NCBI RefSeq assembly: GCF_004146235.1
Contig: NZ_SELO01000016.1
Coordinates: forward strand, 37,330-101,329
Source: Tropicimonas sp. IMCC6043
Lineage (GTDB): Bacteria > Pseudomonadota > Alphaproteobacteria > Rhodobacterales > Rhodobacteraceae
Reading direction: 5' to 3'
DNA length: 64,000 nt
Position 1 is the first letter of the stretch, and every line of letters begins with the position of its first letter. A model generated the notes under the pieces. The model was given only the letters and a program-made list of their open reading frames with translations. It had not been told where the DNA came from and made no database searches. Shown one piece after another: positions 56,159 through 63,888 of the stretch. Made by a program: the position numbers and the translations under genes.

Positions 56159-56783
56159 TTGTCTCTCCATCAACTCGGCGGAGACCCGGCGCTTCTGGAG
56201 CGACTGCAGTCCACAGTGCTTCGGACAACGCCTTGTAGAATGGCTCGGAGGTTTGAGCGCCCATCTCTTTTGCATAATCCGGCACCCATTGCCGCAAGTG
56301 CTCGGCGTCGAGTTTCTCCCGGATGGCTGCAAGGTTGTCGGCCTCTTCGACATTGTCCTGCGCACGCTGTTCGGCCTCGCCGTTCAGCAACGCCGCCCGG
56401 AAAAAGAGCTCTTCGCAAAGATGATCCGCTGGAACGCCAGAAGCTTGCCGCGAATACCCAGCCTGAAAGTAGAGCTCGCTCAGGGCCACAGTGCAATCCG
56501 CAAGCATCTGACCTTCGCGCCAAAGCGACTCGTAGGGTGGCCGAGGGCCGTAACCTTCTTTCAGACCACCAAAGAGCCGCATGTGTTCTACCCGAAGCCG
56601 CATGTCGCAGGCTTCCAGATCGTCCTCCTGTGCGATGCAGCCGGAAAAGCCTCCGTCGGAGCCGTCCGGTTCGATTTCCCGAAGACTGCGGAGCTGTTCC
56701 ACAGTCGGTGGATGGCGCAGAAGAGTGGCAAGAAGCCAGGCCCCCTGCGCTTCTTTTTCATAGTCAAGGATGAGATCTTTCAT
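56148..56783 (-). CDS. TorD/DmsD-family molybdoenzyme chaperone
   Basis: The 211-residue helical protein has RLFGGLKEGYGPRPPYESLWREG, the family's conserved GxxxxPPYES-type segment, and LRQWVPDYAKEMG near the C-terminus. Such proteins bind the Tat leader of the molybdenum subunit and hold it until the cofactor is inserted. It overlaps the heptaheme gene by 11 bp and the diheme gene by ATGA. Confidence 0.9.
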   Translation of the reverse strand: MKDLILDYEKEAQGAWLLATLLRHPPTVEQLRSLREIEPDGSDGGFSGCIAQEDDLEACDMRLRVEHMRLFGGLKEGYGPRPPYESLWREGQMLADCTVALSELYFQAGYSRQASGVPADHLCEELFFRAALLNGEAEQRAQDNVEEADNLAAIREKLDAEHLRQWVPDYAKEMGAQTSEPFYKALSEALWTAVAPEAPGLRRVDGETNEM

Positions 56784-57178
56784 GGCTTCGGCACTTGATA
56801 GAAAGTCGTTGCCATGGATCCTTCGCCCCGATGGCAGCCCATGCAAATGGCGCGATCCGCTGCTCCCGGATAGGCGACCACCGGGAACTCATCGCGGCGG
56901 AGGAACTGGATGTCTTCCGGGAACTCGACGTTGTTGTGGCACGCCGTGCACTCAATTGACATGAAACGCGTGTGAATCCGGTGGAAATGATCGCCAAGGG
57001 CGAGGCTTTTCTTTCCCCCAAGGTCGATCTCACCAGTGCGGATCATTTCCGCGAGGATTCCGGGGCCGGGCGGGAAACCGTCGTTTGGCCATTCGGAAGC
57101 TGTGTCCTGGCCGAGTGTTGCGCCGGCGGCGGCACCTAGGAGAACGATTGCGACGGCAAAGGGTCTGAGCAGCCTCAT
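56780..57178 (-). CDS. Small diheme cytochrome c subunit
   Basis: The 132-residue product has a signal peptide (about residues 1-23) and two heme motifs, CTACH at 77-81 and CMGCH at 112-116, with His residues between them (GDHFHRIH) as likely distal ligands. The size and the two-heme layout resemble NapB-type electron-transfer subunits, but sequence identity to NapB is not claimed. It starts on the ATGA overlap with the iron-sulfur gene. Confidence 0.88.
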   Translation of the reverse strand: MRLLRPFAVAIVLLGAAAGATLGQDTASEWPNDGFPPGPGILAEMIRTGEIDLGGKKSLALGDHFHRIHTRFMSIECTACHNNVEFPEDIQFLRRDEFPVVAYPGAADRAICMGCHRGEGSMATTFYQVPKP

Positions 57179-57864
57179 TTCACTTCTCCACCTTCCAGAA
57201 TGTAGTAGACCTTGGACTCGGTCCCGAACTCGCGCTTGAGTTGGGTTGCCTTTCCCTGAACTATCTTGCGCGATACGACCGAGTCGGGGTCTTCCATGTC
57301 TCCGAAGAACCGCGCATCCACCGGACAAACCACGTCACATGCCGGCGTGTAGTCCGGGTTGGAACCGATTTCGGCAACCTTGCCGTCGGCGACCGCCTTT
57401 TCCAGCTTGTGTGCACAGAAAGTGCATTTTTGCGCGACATTTGGCACTTTGCGGTGCGTCGGGTGTCGATCTTCGGGAGCAATGTCCTCAATCGGCGTTG
57501 TTGTTCCCGGATAGAGGGTCTTGATCTCTTCCCCGGTCAGCTGCGGAACACCATAGGGGCAGACCGCTGCGCAGTATCCGCAACCCGTGCACTTGTCGTA
57601 GTCGATGATCACGGATCCGAAATCGTCCCGGTAGATGGCGTTGAACCCGGCTTTTGTGCAGGTTTCCATGCACGGCGCGTTTTCGCAATGCATGCAGTTC
57701 ATGGTGACAAAGCTGCGGGATACGTTCGGGTAGGTGCCGCTTTCGGCCTCCACCATAACATTCCAGGGCGCGCCTGGGGTGAAGTGGTTTTCAATGGCAC
57801 AGGCTGCGACGCAGGCGCGGCAACCCATGCAGCGGGTTGTGTCGATTACACGGACAAGTTTCAT
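57175..57864 (-). CDS. Ferredoxin-like subunit with four [4Fe-4S] sites
   Basis: The 229-residue protein has sixteen Cys in four sets: C12/15/18/22, C57/60/65/69, C92/95/98/102 and C147/150/176/180, the pattern of DmsB/PsrB/TtrB subunits. There is no Tat leader, so it probably hitch-hikes with the molybdenum subunit or acts on the periplasmic face through it. GAGGGGACGGAA precedes the ATG, 10 bp after the catalytic subunit. Confidence 0.93.
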   Translation of the reverse strand: MKLVRVIDTTRCMGCRACVAACAIENHFTPGAPWNVMVEAESGTYPNVSRSFVTMNCMHCENAPCMETCTKAGFNAIYRDDFGSVIIDYDKCTGCGYCAAVCPYGVPQLTGEEIKTLYPGTTTPIEDIAPEDRHPTHRKVPNVAQKCTFCAHKLEKAVADGKVAEIGSNPDYTPACDVVCPVDARFFGDMEDPDSVVSRKIVQGKATQLKREFGTESKVYYILEGGEVK

Positions 57865-57874
57865 TTCCGTCCCC

Positions 57875-60454
57875 TCAAGCCTTGATGACGCGGCATTTCG
57901 TGTCGTTGAAAGAGTTCATCCCCGAAACAACGTCCGGATGAAGCTCAAGCACCTTGTTCACGTCGGTTCCGAGCTTTGCGTATTGCGGCCATCCGGCGAT
58001 CATGTGCCCATAGGAGTAGGCTACCCCGATGGTGTCCGGTCGAATGGACTCGGTCAGTTTGGCCGTCCCGTGGGTCTGGCCGATACGGGTTTCCAGCGTA
58101 ATGCTGTCACCATCCGAGATGCCGAGTTCTTTCGCGGCGGCCGGGTTGATGTGGATCCCGTTATCCTGGGTGTCCTTGCCAATCCCGAAGTTGAGGATCG
58201 GGTTGGTGTTGGAGCAGGCCGTCTGGTTCCGGTACATCCGCTTGAAAGTGAGCAGATAGAACGGGAAGTCAGTCGCCTCACGGTGCGGCGTCGGCATAGC
58301 GTGTTCGAATGTCGGGAAGGCTGAATAGGCGATCCGGTACTTGTCCAGATCGATATTGGAAATGCCATTCTCCTTGACGACCTTTTCGACCTTTTCGAAC
58401 GTTCCGAGCATGCTGTCCGCATAGAACTGCATCTTGGGCGTCCCGGGACCTTTCATGTGGTCTTCGAGACCTTTGATATAGACCTTGTCTGCGGTCTTGA
58501 GGCTGCCATCGAACCCTTTCTCTATGGCTTCCTGGAACGGTTTGCCTTTTGTCGCATTGAGCCAAAGGATCTCGACCGCTTCCTTGTCGGAATAATCCCT
58601 GCCAGGCTCGAAGGCCGGCTCCTTGGCTTTCCATTGCGCGTTGATCTGCTCGATGTATTCGTCGCGAATTCCCAGCCGCTTGGCGATCTCCCAAAGGATG
58701 GTGAAACCGTCATGTTCGAGCGAGTACACGTTCGCAACGGGTTGGCGGATCGCAGTGTGGCTGGAATAGTTGTGCTTGCGTGTCGGCGCGAAATGCCAGC
58801 TTTCCAGGTAGGACTTGTCAGGCAGGACGATGTCGCTCATCCATGCCGTCTCGCTCATATGCACTTCGATGGTGACATTGAACGTCTTCTCCATCGAGGC
58901 ATATTGCTTGTCCGTCTCCGAAGTCGAGGCAGGCCGGTTCGTTGCGTAGAAGATCTGCAACTCGGGCACGTATTCGAGCCCATATGCCTTTGGCTCCAGC
59001 AGTGTAAGCGCGACCTGCTGGCAAACGTCGTGATGGCCATTCGGGAAATAGACACTCTTGGCGAGATCGACCCGCTTCGGCGGGTATTCGCATTTCGCGG
59101 GTTCCATGTATTCCGGGTGATCAAGCACCTTGCCAAGCTTGTGCCCGCCGATAGCGTCGGGAATGCCCAGCAGCATTTGCAGGACGAGCGCGGAACGCCA
59201 GTTCTGCACGCCGTGCTCCTTGGCGCTCATCCCCCTCCAGGAATGGATCGACACCGGACGGTAACGATGCTCGAAACCATCCACGATGGTCGTGGTGCCG
59301 ATCCGAGCTTCCTTGGCGATCATCCCAGCGATCTCGCGGATGGTCTCGGCGGGAACGTCGCAGATCTCGGAGGCGGCCTCCGGCGTCGACTCCGAAAGGC
59401 TCTCGGCGAAGACGTCGAAGGCCGTCCGCACAGGCGTGCCGTCCACCTCGAAGCTTCCGCGCAGGGTCGGTTCGACACCTTCCACAAAAGTCTTCGCAGA
59501 CTGACTGACCGCATCCCAGACCAGCGGTTGTCCTTCGCCGTCGCGTAGGATTCGACCGTCCTCGCCAACAAGCTGCGGCGCGTTGGTATAGGTGACCAGG
59601 AACTCTTCGTCGTAGACGCCATCGTCTATCAGGATCTTGGTCATAGCCAACATCATGGCAACGTCCTTACCGGGACGTATCGGAATCCACCGGTCCGCCT
59701 TGGCGCCGGAATGCGACAGGCGCGGCTCGATCACGATCACCTTCATCCCGCGCTCGCGGGCGTCGGTCACGGCGTGATCCATCCAGCGTGCATATTGTTC
59801 GGCTTCGAAGTAGCTCGAACCGAAAACGAGGAACAGGTTGGTATGGGCCAGATCGGGCAGGAAGCCGTGATAGCCCCATGTAATGTCATCCCCTACATGG
59901 CGGGACGACTCGCACGTGGTCGTGCGGTGAACAACGTTCGGCGTCCCGAAAGCCTTGGCAAATGCCTTGGGGAACTTGTCGCCGATCAGGTACTTGCCGT
60001 GCCCGTGCTGCCAGATCAGCTTGGACGGGTTTTCGGCCTTGATCTTTTCGAGCCGCGGAATGATTTCGTCGAAAGCCTCTTCCCAGCTGATTTCAACCCA
60101 GCCCGGATCCTGATCCAGACCCTTCTTGGGGTTGGTGCGCTTCAAGGGTGTCTTGATGCGATAAGGGTTGTAGGCGGTAAATGCACCGGAGACGCCCTTA
60201 GGGCATATCCCGTGATTATAAATTTCACGGCGGCCGGGATCGGGCCGGATTTCGCGGATCACGCCGTCGTGCTTGTGCACTTCGATCCCGCAGAAATTCA
60301 CACAGTGGACGCAGAGCGACTTGGTGACTTCCAAATTCGCTCCTCCAATTGTGGAGGACGTCACCTGCCCAAAGGCAGGCGAGAACCCGAACGCTGCGAC
60401 AGAGCTGGCAAGTGCGCTCATTCCGCTCAGAAACTGGCGCCGGCTGGCATGCAT
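57875..60454 (-). CDS. Tat-exported molybdopterin oxidoreductase catalytic subunit
   Basis: The 859-residue subunit has a Tat signal (RRQFLSG, residues 5-11), a [4Fe-4S] site C48-x2-C51-x3-C55-x28-C84, and C181 in RTTTCESSRH as the likely molybdenum ligand. The MopB barrel and the C-terminal molybdopterin-dinucleotide domain (NPILNFGIGKDTQDNG, INPAAAKELGISDGD) are complete. It falls in the PsrA/PhsA/ArrA/TtrA branch by domain layout. The substrate cannot be named. GGAGATAAACC precedes the ATG. Confidence 0.9.
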   Translation of the reverse strand: MHASRRQFLSGMSALASSVAAFGFSPAFGQVTSSTIGGANLEVTKSLCVHCVNFCGIEVHKHDGVIREIRPDPGRREIYNHGICPKGVSGAFTAYNPYRIKTPLKRTNPKKGLDQDPGWVEISWEEAFDEIIPRLEKIKAENPSKLIWQHGHGKYLIGDKFPKAFAKAFGTPNVVHRTTTCESSRHVGDDITWGYHGFLPDLAHTNLFLVFGSSYFEAEQYARWMDHAVTDARERGMKVIVIEPRLSHSGAKADRWIPIRPGKDVAMMLAMTKILIDDGVYDEEFLVTYTNAPQLVGEDGRILRDGEGQPLVWDAVSQSAKTFVEGVEPTLRGSFEVDGTPVRTAFDVFAESLSESTPEAASEICDVPAETIREIAGMIAKEARIGTTTIVDGFEHRYRPVSIHSWRGMSAKEHGVQNWRSALVLQMLLGIPDAIGGHKLGKVLDHPEYMEPAKCEYPPKRVDLAKSVYFPNGHHDVCQQVALTLLEPKAYGLEYVPELQIFYATNRPASTSETDKQYASMEKTFNVTIEVHMSETAWMSDIVLPDKSYLESWHFAPTRKHNYSSHTAIRQPVANVYSLEHDGFTILWEIAKRLGIRDEYIEQINAQWKAKEPAFEPGRDYSDKEAVEILWLNATKGKPFQEAIEKGFDGSLKTADKVYIKGLEDHMKGPGTPKMQFYADSMLGTFEKVEKVVKENGISNIDLDKYRIAYSAFPTFEHAMPTPHREATDFPFYLLTFKRMYRNQTACSNTNPILNFGIGKDTQDNGIHINPAAAKELGISDGDSITLETRIGQTHGTAKLTESIRPDTIGVAYSYGHMIAGWPQYAKLGTDVNKVLELHPDVVSGMNSFNDTKCRVIKA

Positions 60455-60473
60455 GGTTTATCTCCTCGATCCC

Positions 60474-60503
60474 AAAAAACCCCCGATCTCATGAACCGGG
60501 GGC
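60474..60503 (-). terminator. Terminator-like hairpin in the molybdoenzyme leader
   Basis: On the minus strand six-base arms CCCCCG and CGGGGG enclose an 11-nt loop and are followed by G then TTTTTT. It lies between the FNR-type site and the start codon, 19 bp before the gene, where a terminator would be out of place unless used for attenuation. Confidence 0.5.
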
Positions 60504-60509
60504 TTGAAA

Positions 60510-60553
60510 TTATTGCTAACCGCCCCCATAAGTAAAAAAAATGATCTAAATCA
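60510..60553 (-). promoter_or_regulatory. FNR-type promoter of the molybdoenzyme operon
   Basis: TGATCTAAATCA at 60542-60553 is a perfect TGAT-N4-ATCA core. A -10-like AATAAT lies at 60510-60515 on the minus strand, placing the site centre about 44 bp upstream of a start near 60503. This fits class II activation by FnrL or DNR under oxygen limitation. Confidence 0.65.
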
Positions 60554-60996
60554 GTTAGTTAAAAATATTTTTTGAAATATTTTTGGTGTATATTTGAGCG
60601 TCGGGGGCAGCGGGGCAACCATTCACTAAATCGTTATAACGCACGCGATCCAAGGGGTGCTGTTATCTCTATCTTAATGCCGGCATTAAATTCCTTATTT
60701 TGAAAACATCTTTCGTACGCGCGGGTTTTTACCCGTAAAACAACTTGATTGCGCTCTCATTCAAGAAACTAATTTTTATAATTTAATCAGTTTCTTCTCT
60801 GCCGAGTCAGAGTCGAAAATCGTCTCCCGAGGCAAAACCCAGCCAGCCACAGTATCCAGCCCGGTCATGTCAGGGTGCCTCGGCTTGAGGCGGAGGCCGT
60901 GCCTGTAACGACGCACGTCTGCCGCCGGATGGAACCTTCCTTCCTGCGGCAGGTCGCGGTGATCTGTCCAGGTTATGGTTATGGTTATGGTCAAAC

Positions 60997-61008
60997 TGAT
61001 CCGGATCA
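60997..61008. promoter_or_regulatory. Second TGAT-N4-ATCA palindrome, upstream of the ArsR gene
   Basis: TGATCCGGATCA is a perfect 12-bp palindrome 48 bp before the ArsR start. It may be an FNR-type site or the ArsR operator. Confidence 0.5.
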
Positions 61009-61056
61009 ATGCATCAACGAACCGCTTATGCGCTGATGCGCATGAAGGAGTGGCTC

Positions 61057-61347
61057 ATGATTCTATCGGTTCTTTCCGCCCTTTCCGATGCCACACGCTT
61101 GCGTGCAATGCACCTGCTTCGCGATGGAGACGAGCACTGCGTGTGCGAGCTTATGAGGGCTATTGGCGCGACCCAGAGCCGGATGTCGCGACACATGCAG
61201 ATTCTGAAGCAGGCCAGACTCGTGATTGACCGGCGGGACGCGCAATGGGTGCGATACCGCAGAAATCCTGACCTGCCATCCGACGTTCGCGCGGTCCTCG
61301 ATGCGGTGCTCGCGGTGGAAATCGAGATGGAACGGGAGGCCGCATGA
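61057..61347 (+). CDS. ArsR-family metalloregulator
   Basis: The 96-residue protein has a winged HTH with HCVCELMRAIGATQSRMSRHMQILKQARLV. The CVC pair at the start of the recognition region corresponds to the As(III)/Sb(III)-binding ELCVCDL site of ArsR. AAGGAG lies six bases before this ATG, so it is preferred over 61009 and 61042. It heads an operon with a permease and a thioredoxin-like protein, linked by ATGA to the permease. Confidence 0.9.
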   Translation: MILSVLSALSDATRLRAMHLLRDGDEHCVCELMRAIGATQSRMSRHMQILKQARLVIDRRDAQWVRYRRNPDLPSDVRAVLDAVLAVEIEMEREAA

Positions 61348-62408
61348 CGACCGAGACACATACGCCAAATTCCCGGTACGAAATCCCGGCCTGGGGGGGG
61401 CATGTCGGTGTGGTTGCGGCGGCGGTCACGTGGTGGCTGGTTTATCGGCAGTTGTTGCCGGCCTCGGAGTGGATGGCGTCGCTGTTTCCCGTTCAGCCGG
61501 GCAGCCATGCCGCAAGCGCCATCGCCTTCTTCCTTTACGACGTGCCCAAAGTGATGATGCTGCTCGCGTTGATCGTCTTCGCGATGGGCGTGGTGCGCAG
61601 TTTCTTTAGCCCCGAGAAGACCCGCGCCTTCCTCTCGGGAAAGCGCGAAGGGGCCGGCAACGTGATGGCGGCTGGCCTCGGGGTCCTGACACCGTTCTGT
61701 TCCTGTTCGGCGGTGCCGCTCTTCATCGGCTTCGTCTCAGCCGGCATTCCGCTCGGTGTGACATTTTCATTCCTGATCTCGGCGCCGATGGTCAACGAGG
61801 TTGCCCTTGTGCTGCTCTTCGGCCTCGTGGGCTGGAAGGTGGCGATCACCTACCTCGGCTTCGGTCTCGCCATTGCAATCGTCGCGGGTTTCGTCATCGG
61901 CAAGCTGCGCCTTGAGGGCTGGTTGCAGGACTGGGTCCAGGACATACACGGTGGCACGGATGCTCCCTTGGTCATCGAGGGGGAGCGCCTTTCGATGGCC
62001 GCGAGGTACCGGCTCGGAATCGACGCGGTCCGCGAGATCCTGGCCAAGGTCTGGATCTGGATCATCCTCGGGATAGGCGTCGGCGCGTTGATCCACGGCT
62101 ACGTGCCCGAGGACCTGATGGCAAGGATCATGGGGGCGGATGCCTGGTGGAGCGTTCCGGCGGCGGTCGTTGTCGGAATCCCGATGTACACAAATGCCGC
62201 GGGCGTCATTCCTATCGTCGAGGCGCTGCTGGGTAAGGGGGCGGCCCTCGGGACGGTCCTGGCGTTCATGATGTCCGTCATCGCCCTGAGCCTGCCGGAA
62301 ATGATTATCCTCCGGCAGGTCCTAACTCTTCGCCTGATCGCCGTCTTCATCGGCGTGGTTGCCAGCGGCATCCTGTCGGTCGGGTTCCTGTTCAACGCGA
62401 TCTTCTGA
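61344..62408 (+). CDS. ArsP/SO_0444-like permease
   Basis: The 354-residue protein has eight or more membrane helices and the family motif TPFCSCSAVPLFIGF, with the paired Cys thought to handle soft metalloids, and MYTNAAGVIPIVEALLGKGAALGT in the second half. Relatives export organoarsenicals (ArsP) or other soft metals. It is joined to arsR by an ATGA overlap and followed after 11 bp by a thioredoxin-like gene. Confidence 0.9.
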   Translation: MTTETHTPNSRYEIPAWGGHVGVVAAAVTWWLVYRQLLPASEWMASLFPVQPGSHAASAIAFFLYDVPKVMMLLALIVFAMGVVRSFFSPEKTRAFLSGKREGAGNVMAAGLGVLTPFCSCSAVPLFIGFVSAGIPLGVTFSFLISAPMVNEVALVLLFGLVGWKVAITYLGFGLAIAIVAGFVIGKLRLEGWLQDWVQDIHGGTDAPLVIEGERLSMAARYRLGIDAVREILAKVWIWIILGIGVGALIHGYVPEDLMARIMGADAWWSVPAAVVVGIPMYTNAAGVIPIVEALLGKGAALGTVLAFMMSVIALSLPEMIILRQVLTLRLIAVFIGVVASGILSVGFLFNAIF

Positions 62409-62419
62409 AAGGCTACGCG

Positions 62420-62656
62420 ATGAAACACGTCAAGGTTTACGGCCCGGGCTGCAAGCGGTGCGAAGCAACCGAGCAGATGGTGAAGGATGCGGCAGCGCGG
62501 CTCGGCGTCGAGGTCGATGTCGAAAAGGTCACGGATGCCAAGGCGATCGCCATCGCGGGCGTCATTTCGACACCCGGCATCGCGGTTGACGGCAAGTTGG
62601 TGCACGCCGGCGGGCTACCGGATAGATTAAGGCTCGAAAGCTGGATCTTGGCTTGA
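62420..62656 (+). CDS. Small thioredoxin-fold protein (redox-active disulfide type)
   Basis: The 78-residue protein starts MKHVKVYGPGCKRC with the redox pair C11/C14, followed by TEQMVKDAAARLGVEVDVEKV and the cis-Pro-type VISTPGIAVDG. This minimal thioredoxin fold commonly accompanies ArsP-type permeases and probably reduces or passes on the metalloid. It ends the ArsR operon. Confidence 0.92.
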   Translation: MKHVKVYGPGCKRCEATEQMVKDAAARLGVEVDVEKVTDAKAIAIAGVISTPGIAVDGKLVHAGGLPDRLRLESWILA

Positions 62657-63146
62657 TTTCCGCCAAGGCTTGTCTCCGCTAGATCTCAGCACAGGATTTT
62701 TACGAAAGCCCGGTGTCTCGTTCACAATCTGTGCGCGTGGTCGCTGGTCAAACCCGCCGCGGAGGTAACACTGCAAGTATCGACCGCATCCGTGGTATCG
62801 ACTTGGCGTGATTGCTGCGTAGTGGATAAATGGCTGGTTGCGGCGCATTGGGGAAAGGTGCTGACGAAATTGCAGGTGGCCGCTTTGGGCCGTTCACGAC
62901 GGTTGAGAGTTCCGAGGCAAAGGTCGGGTAAGTTCCTGCACCGGATATCGCCCTACGCGCTCCAATGTCGGTAGTATCTCATTCAATCGAAGCTCTTCAT
63001 CGGACGTCGTCACGGAAGACGCGCCATCAACGCTGCCGCCAACTTGGTCTGTTTCTCGCCTCCTGCTGTTGCCGGACGTGCCAAATTGGAGTGGGCAGAA
63101 AGAAACCGAGACGAGGCTTGTGCGCTCGCGGGCTTTCGAATCGCAA
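62657..63146. other. Intergenic region, no feature seen
   Basis: 490 bases without a supported gene. Short frames lack ribosome-binding sites; the sequence looks like decayed accessory DNA next to the pseudogene. Confidence 0.35.
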
Positions 63147-63764
63147 TCAAGGGCGGATAACCACACAGGGTTGATGCAACACTCCGGGATCGTCGCTCCA
63201 ACCGGTTCGAAGCATGCAACTCCCAACTAAAGAGAACACTTTGGTCTCAACGACTGCGTTCGCCGCGTTCAAATCACGCACCACCGCCCTGAAACCCGCG
63301 GCGGCGCTTATGGCATCCTTCCAATGTTCACCAGGTCAGGCATGATTGTCGCCACTGACGAAGGCCTCGAACAGGAGAACATCGGCACCGTTTGGCCAGT
63401 GCTTCCAGTCGAGTACCGCCCGCCGTTCTGACTGAAGCGCTCTTAACTTTGCCAGCACATAATTGACTACAGCGAGGCCAATAGTAGTAACCGTCGCCCC
63501 GGCTCCGGCCGACCACGGCCGTCCGTTTTCGCCACTGCGTTGACCGGTCAGTTTGTTGGCCGGTCTCCCATGCGGGATGAACAAGGGCGCCTCGAAACCT
63601 AGCGCAGAGGGACGCTCCTGCGAGTGCTCCGCAAAGCATGCAGCGAAGCAACCAAGATTCGAACCATGCTCGACATTCTCGCCGTCGAGCACTGCCCAAC
63701 CAATGTTTTTTGGCGCCCCCACATCCACGGCACCAACGACGATGTCGGCTTCAAGAACCACCAA
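63147..63764 (-). pseudogene. RNase H-like (DUF429-type) protein interrupted by an in-frame TGA
   Basis: Residues 1-142 read like a ribonuclease-H-fold protein (IVVGAVDVGAPKNIGWAVLDG, GFEAPLFIPHGRPANKL). After a TGA at 63336-63338 the same frame continues for 62 protein-like codons (EHWKDAISAAAGFRAV and GWSDDPGVLHQPCVV) to a TGA at 63147-63149. A single nonsense change best explains this. The TTG start is uncertain. The domain assignment is tentative. Confidence 0.6.
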
Positions 63765-63888
63765 GCGAACAAAGCCCAGTTCAAAAAATCAGCGATCTTT
63801 CCAGAGATGCGAAGTCCACTCGGAGTTTGCAAAGTTTTTCGAATTAAACTCGGTTCATATGCTCAGAATCCGAAGCCTAGGTGTTTGA

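Larger units (their letters stand above)
60455..61056. promoter_or_regulatory. Divergent control region between molybdoenzyme and ArsR operons
   Basis: This 602-bp AT-rich stretch (most A+T-rich around 60530-60600 and 60760-60790) separates the two divergent operons. It contains two TGAT-N4-ATCA palindromes, a leader hairpin with a T-tract and a hexamer repeat GGTTAT, described separately. No gene is supported in it. Confidence 0.6.

Noticed and set aside
57241..57885. 214-codon plus frame through the iron-sulfur subunit gene
   Set aside because: Antisense shadow; the minus strand encodes sixteen correctly spaced Cys.
60970..60990. Three GGTTAT hexamer repeats upstream of arsR
   Set aside because: Too short to interpret; it could be a low-complexity run and does not match a known operator.
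62894..63226. 110-codon minus frame
   Set aside because: It overlaps the pseudogene tail in another frame and lacks a plausible start site or domain.
63336..63338. TGA as selenocysteine codon
   Set aside because: No selenocysteine machinery or SECIS-like hairpin was seen, and the family does not use selenocysteine at this point to my knowledge.
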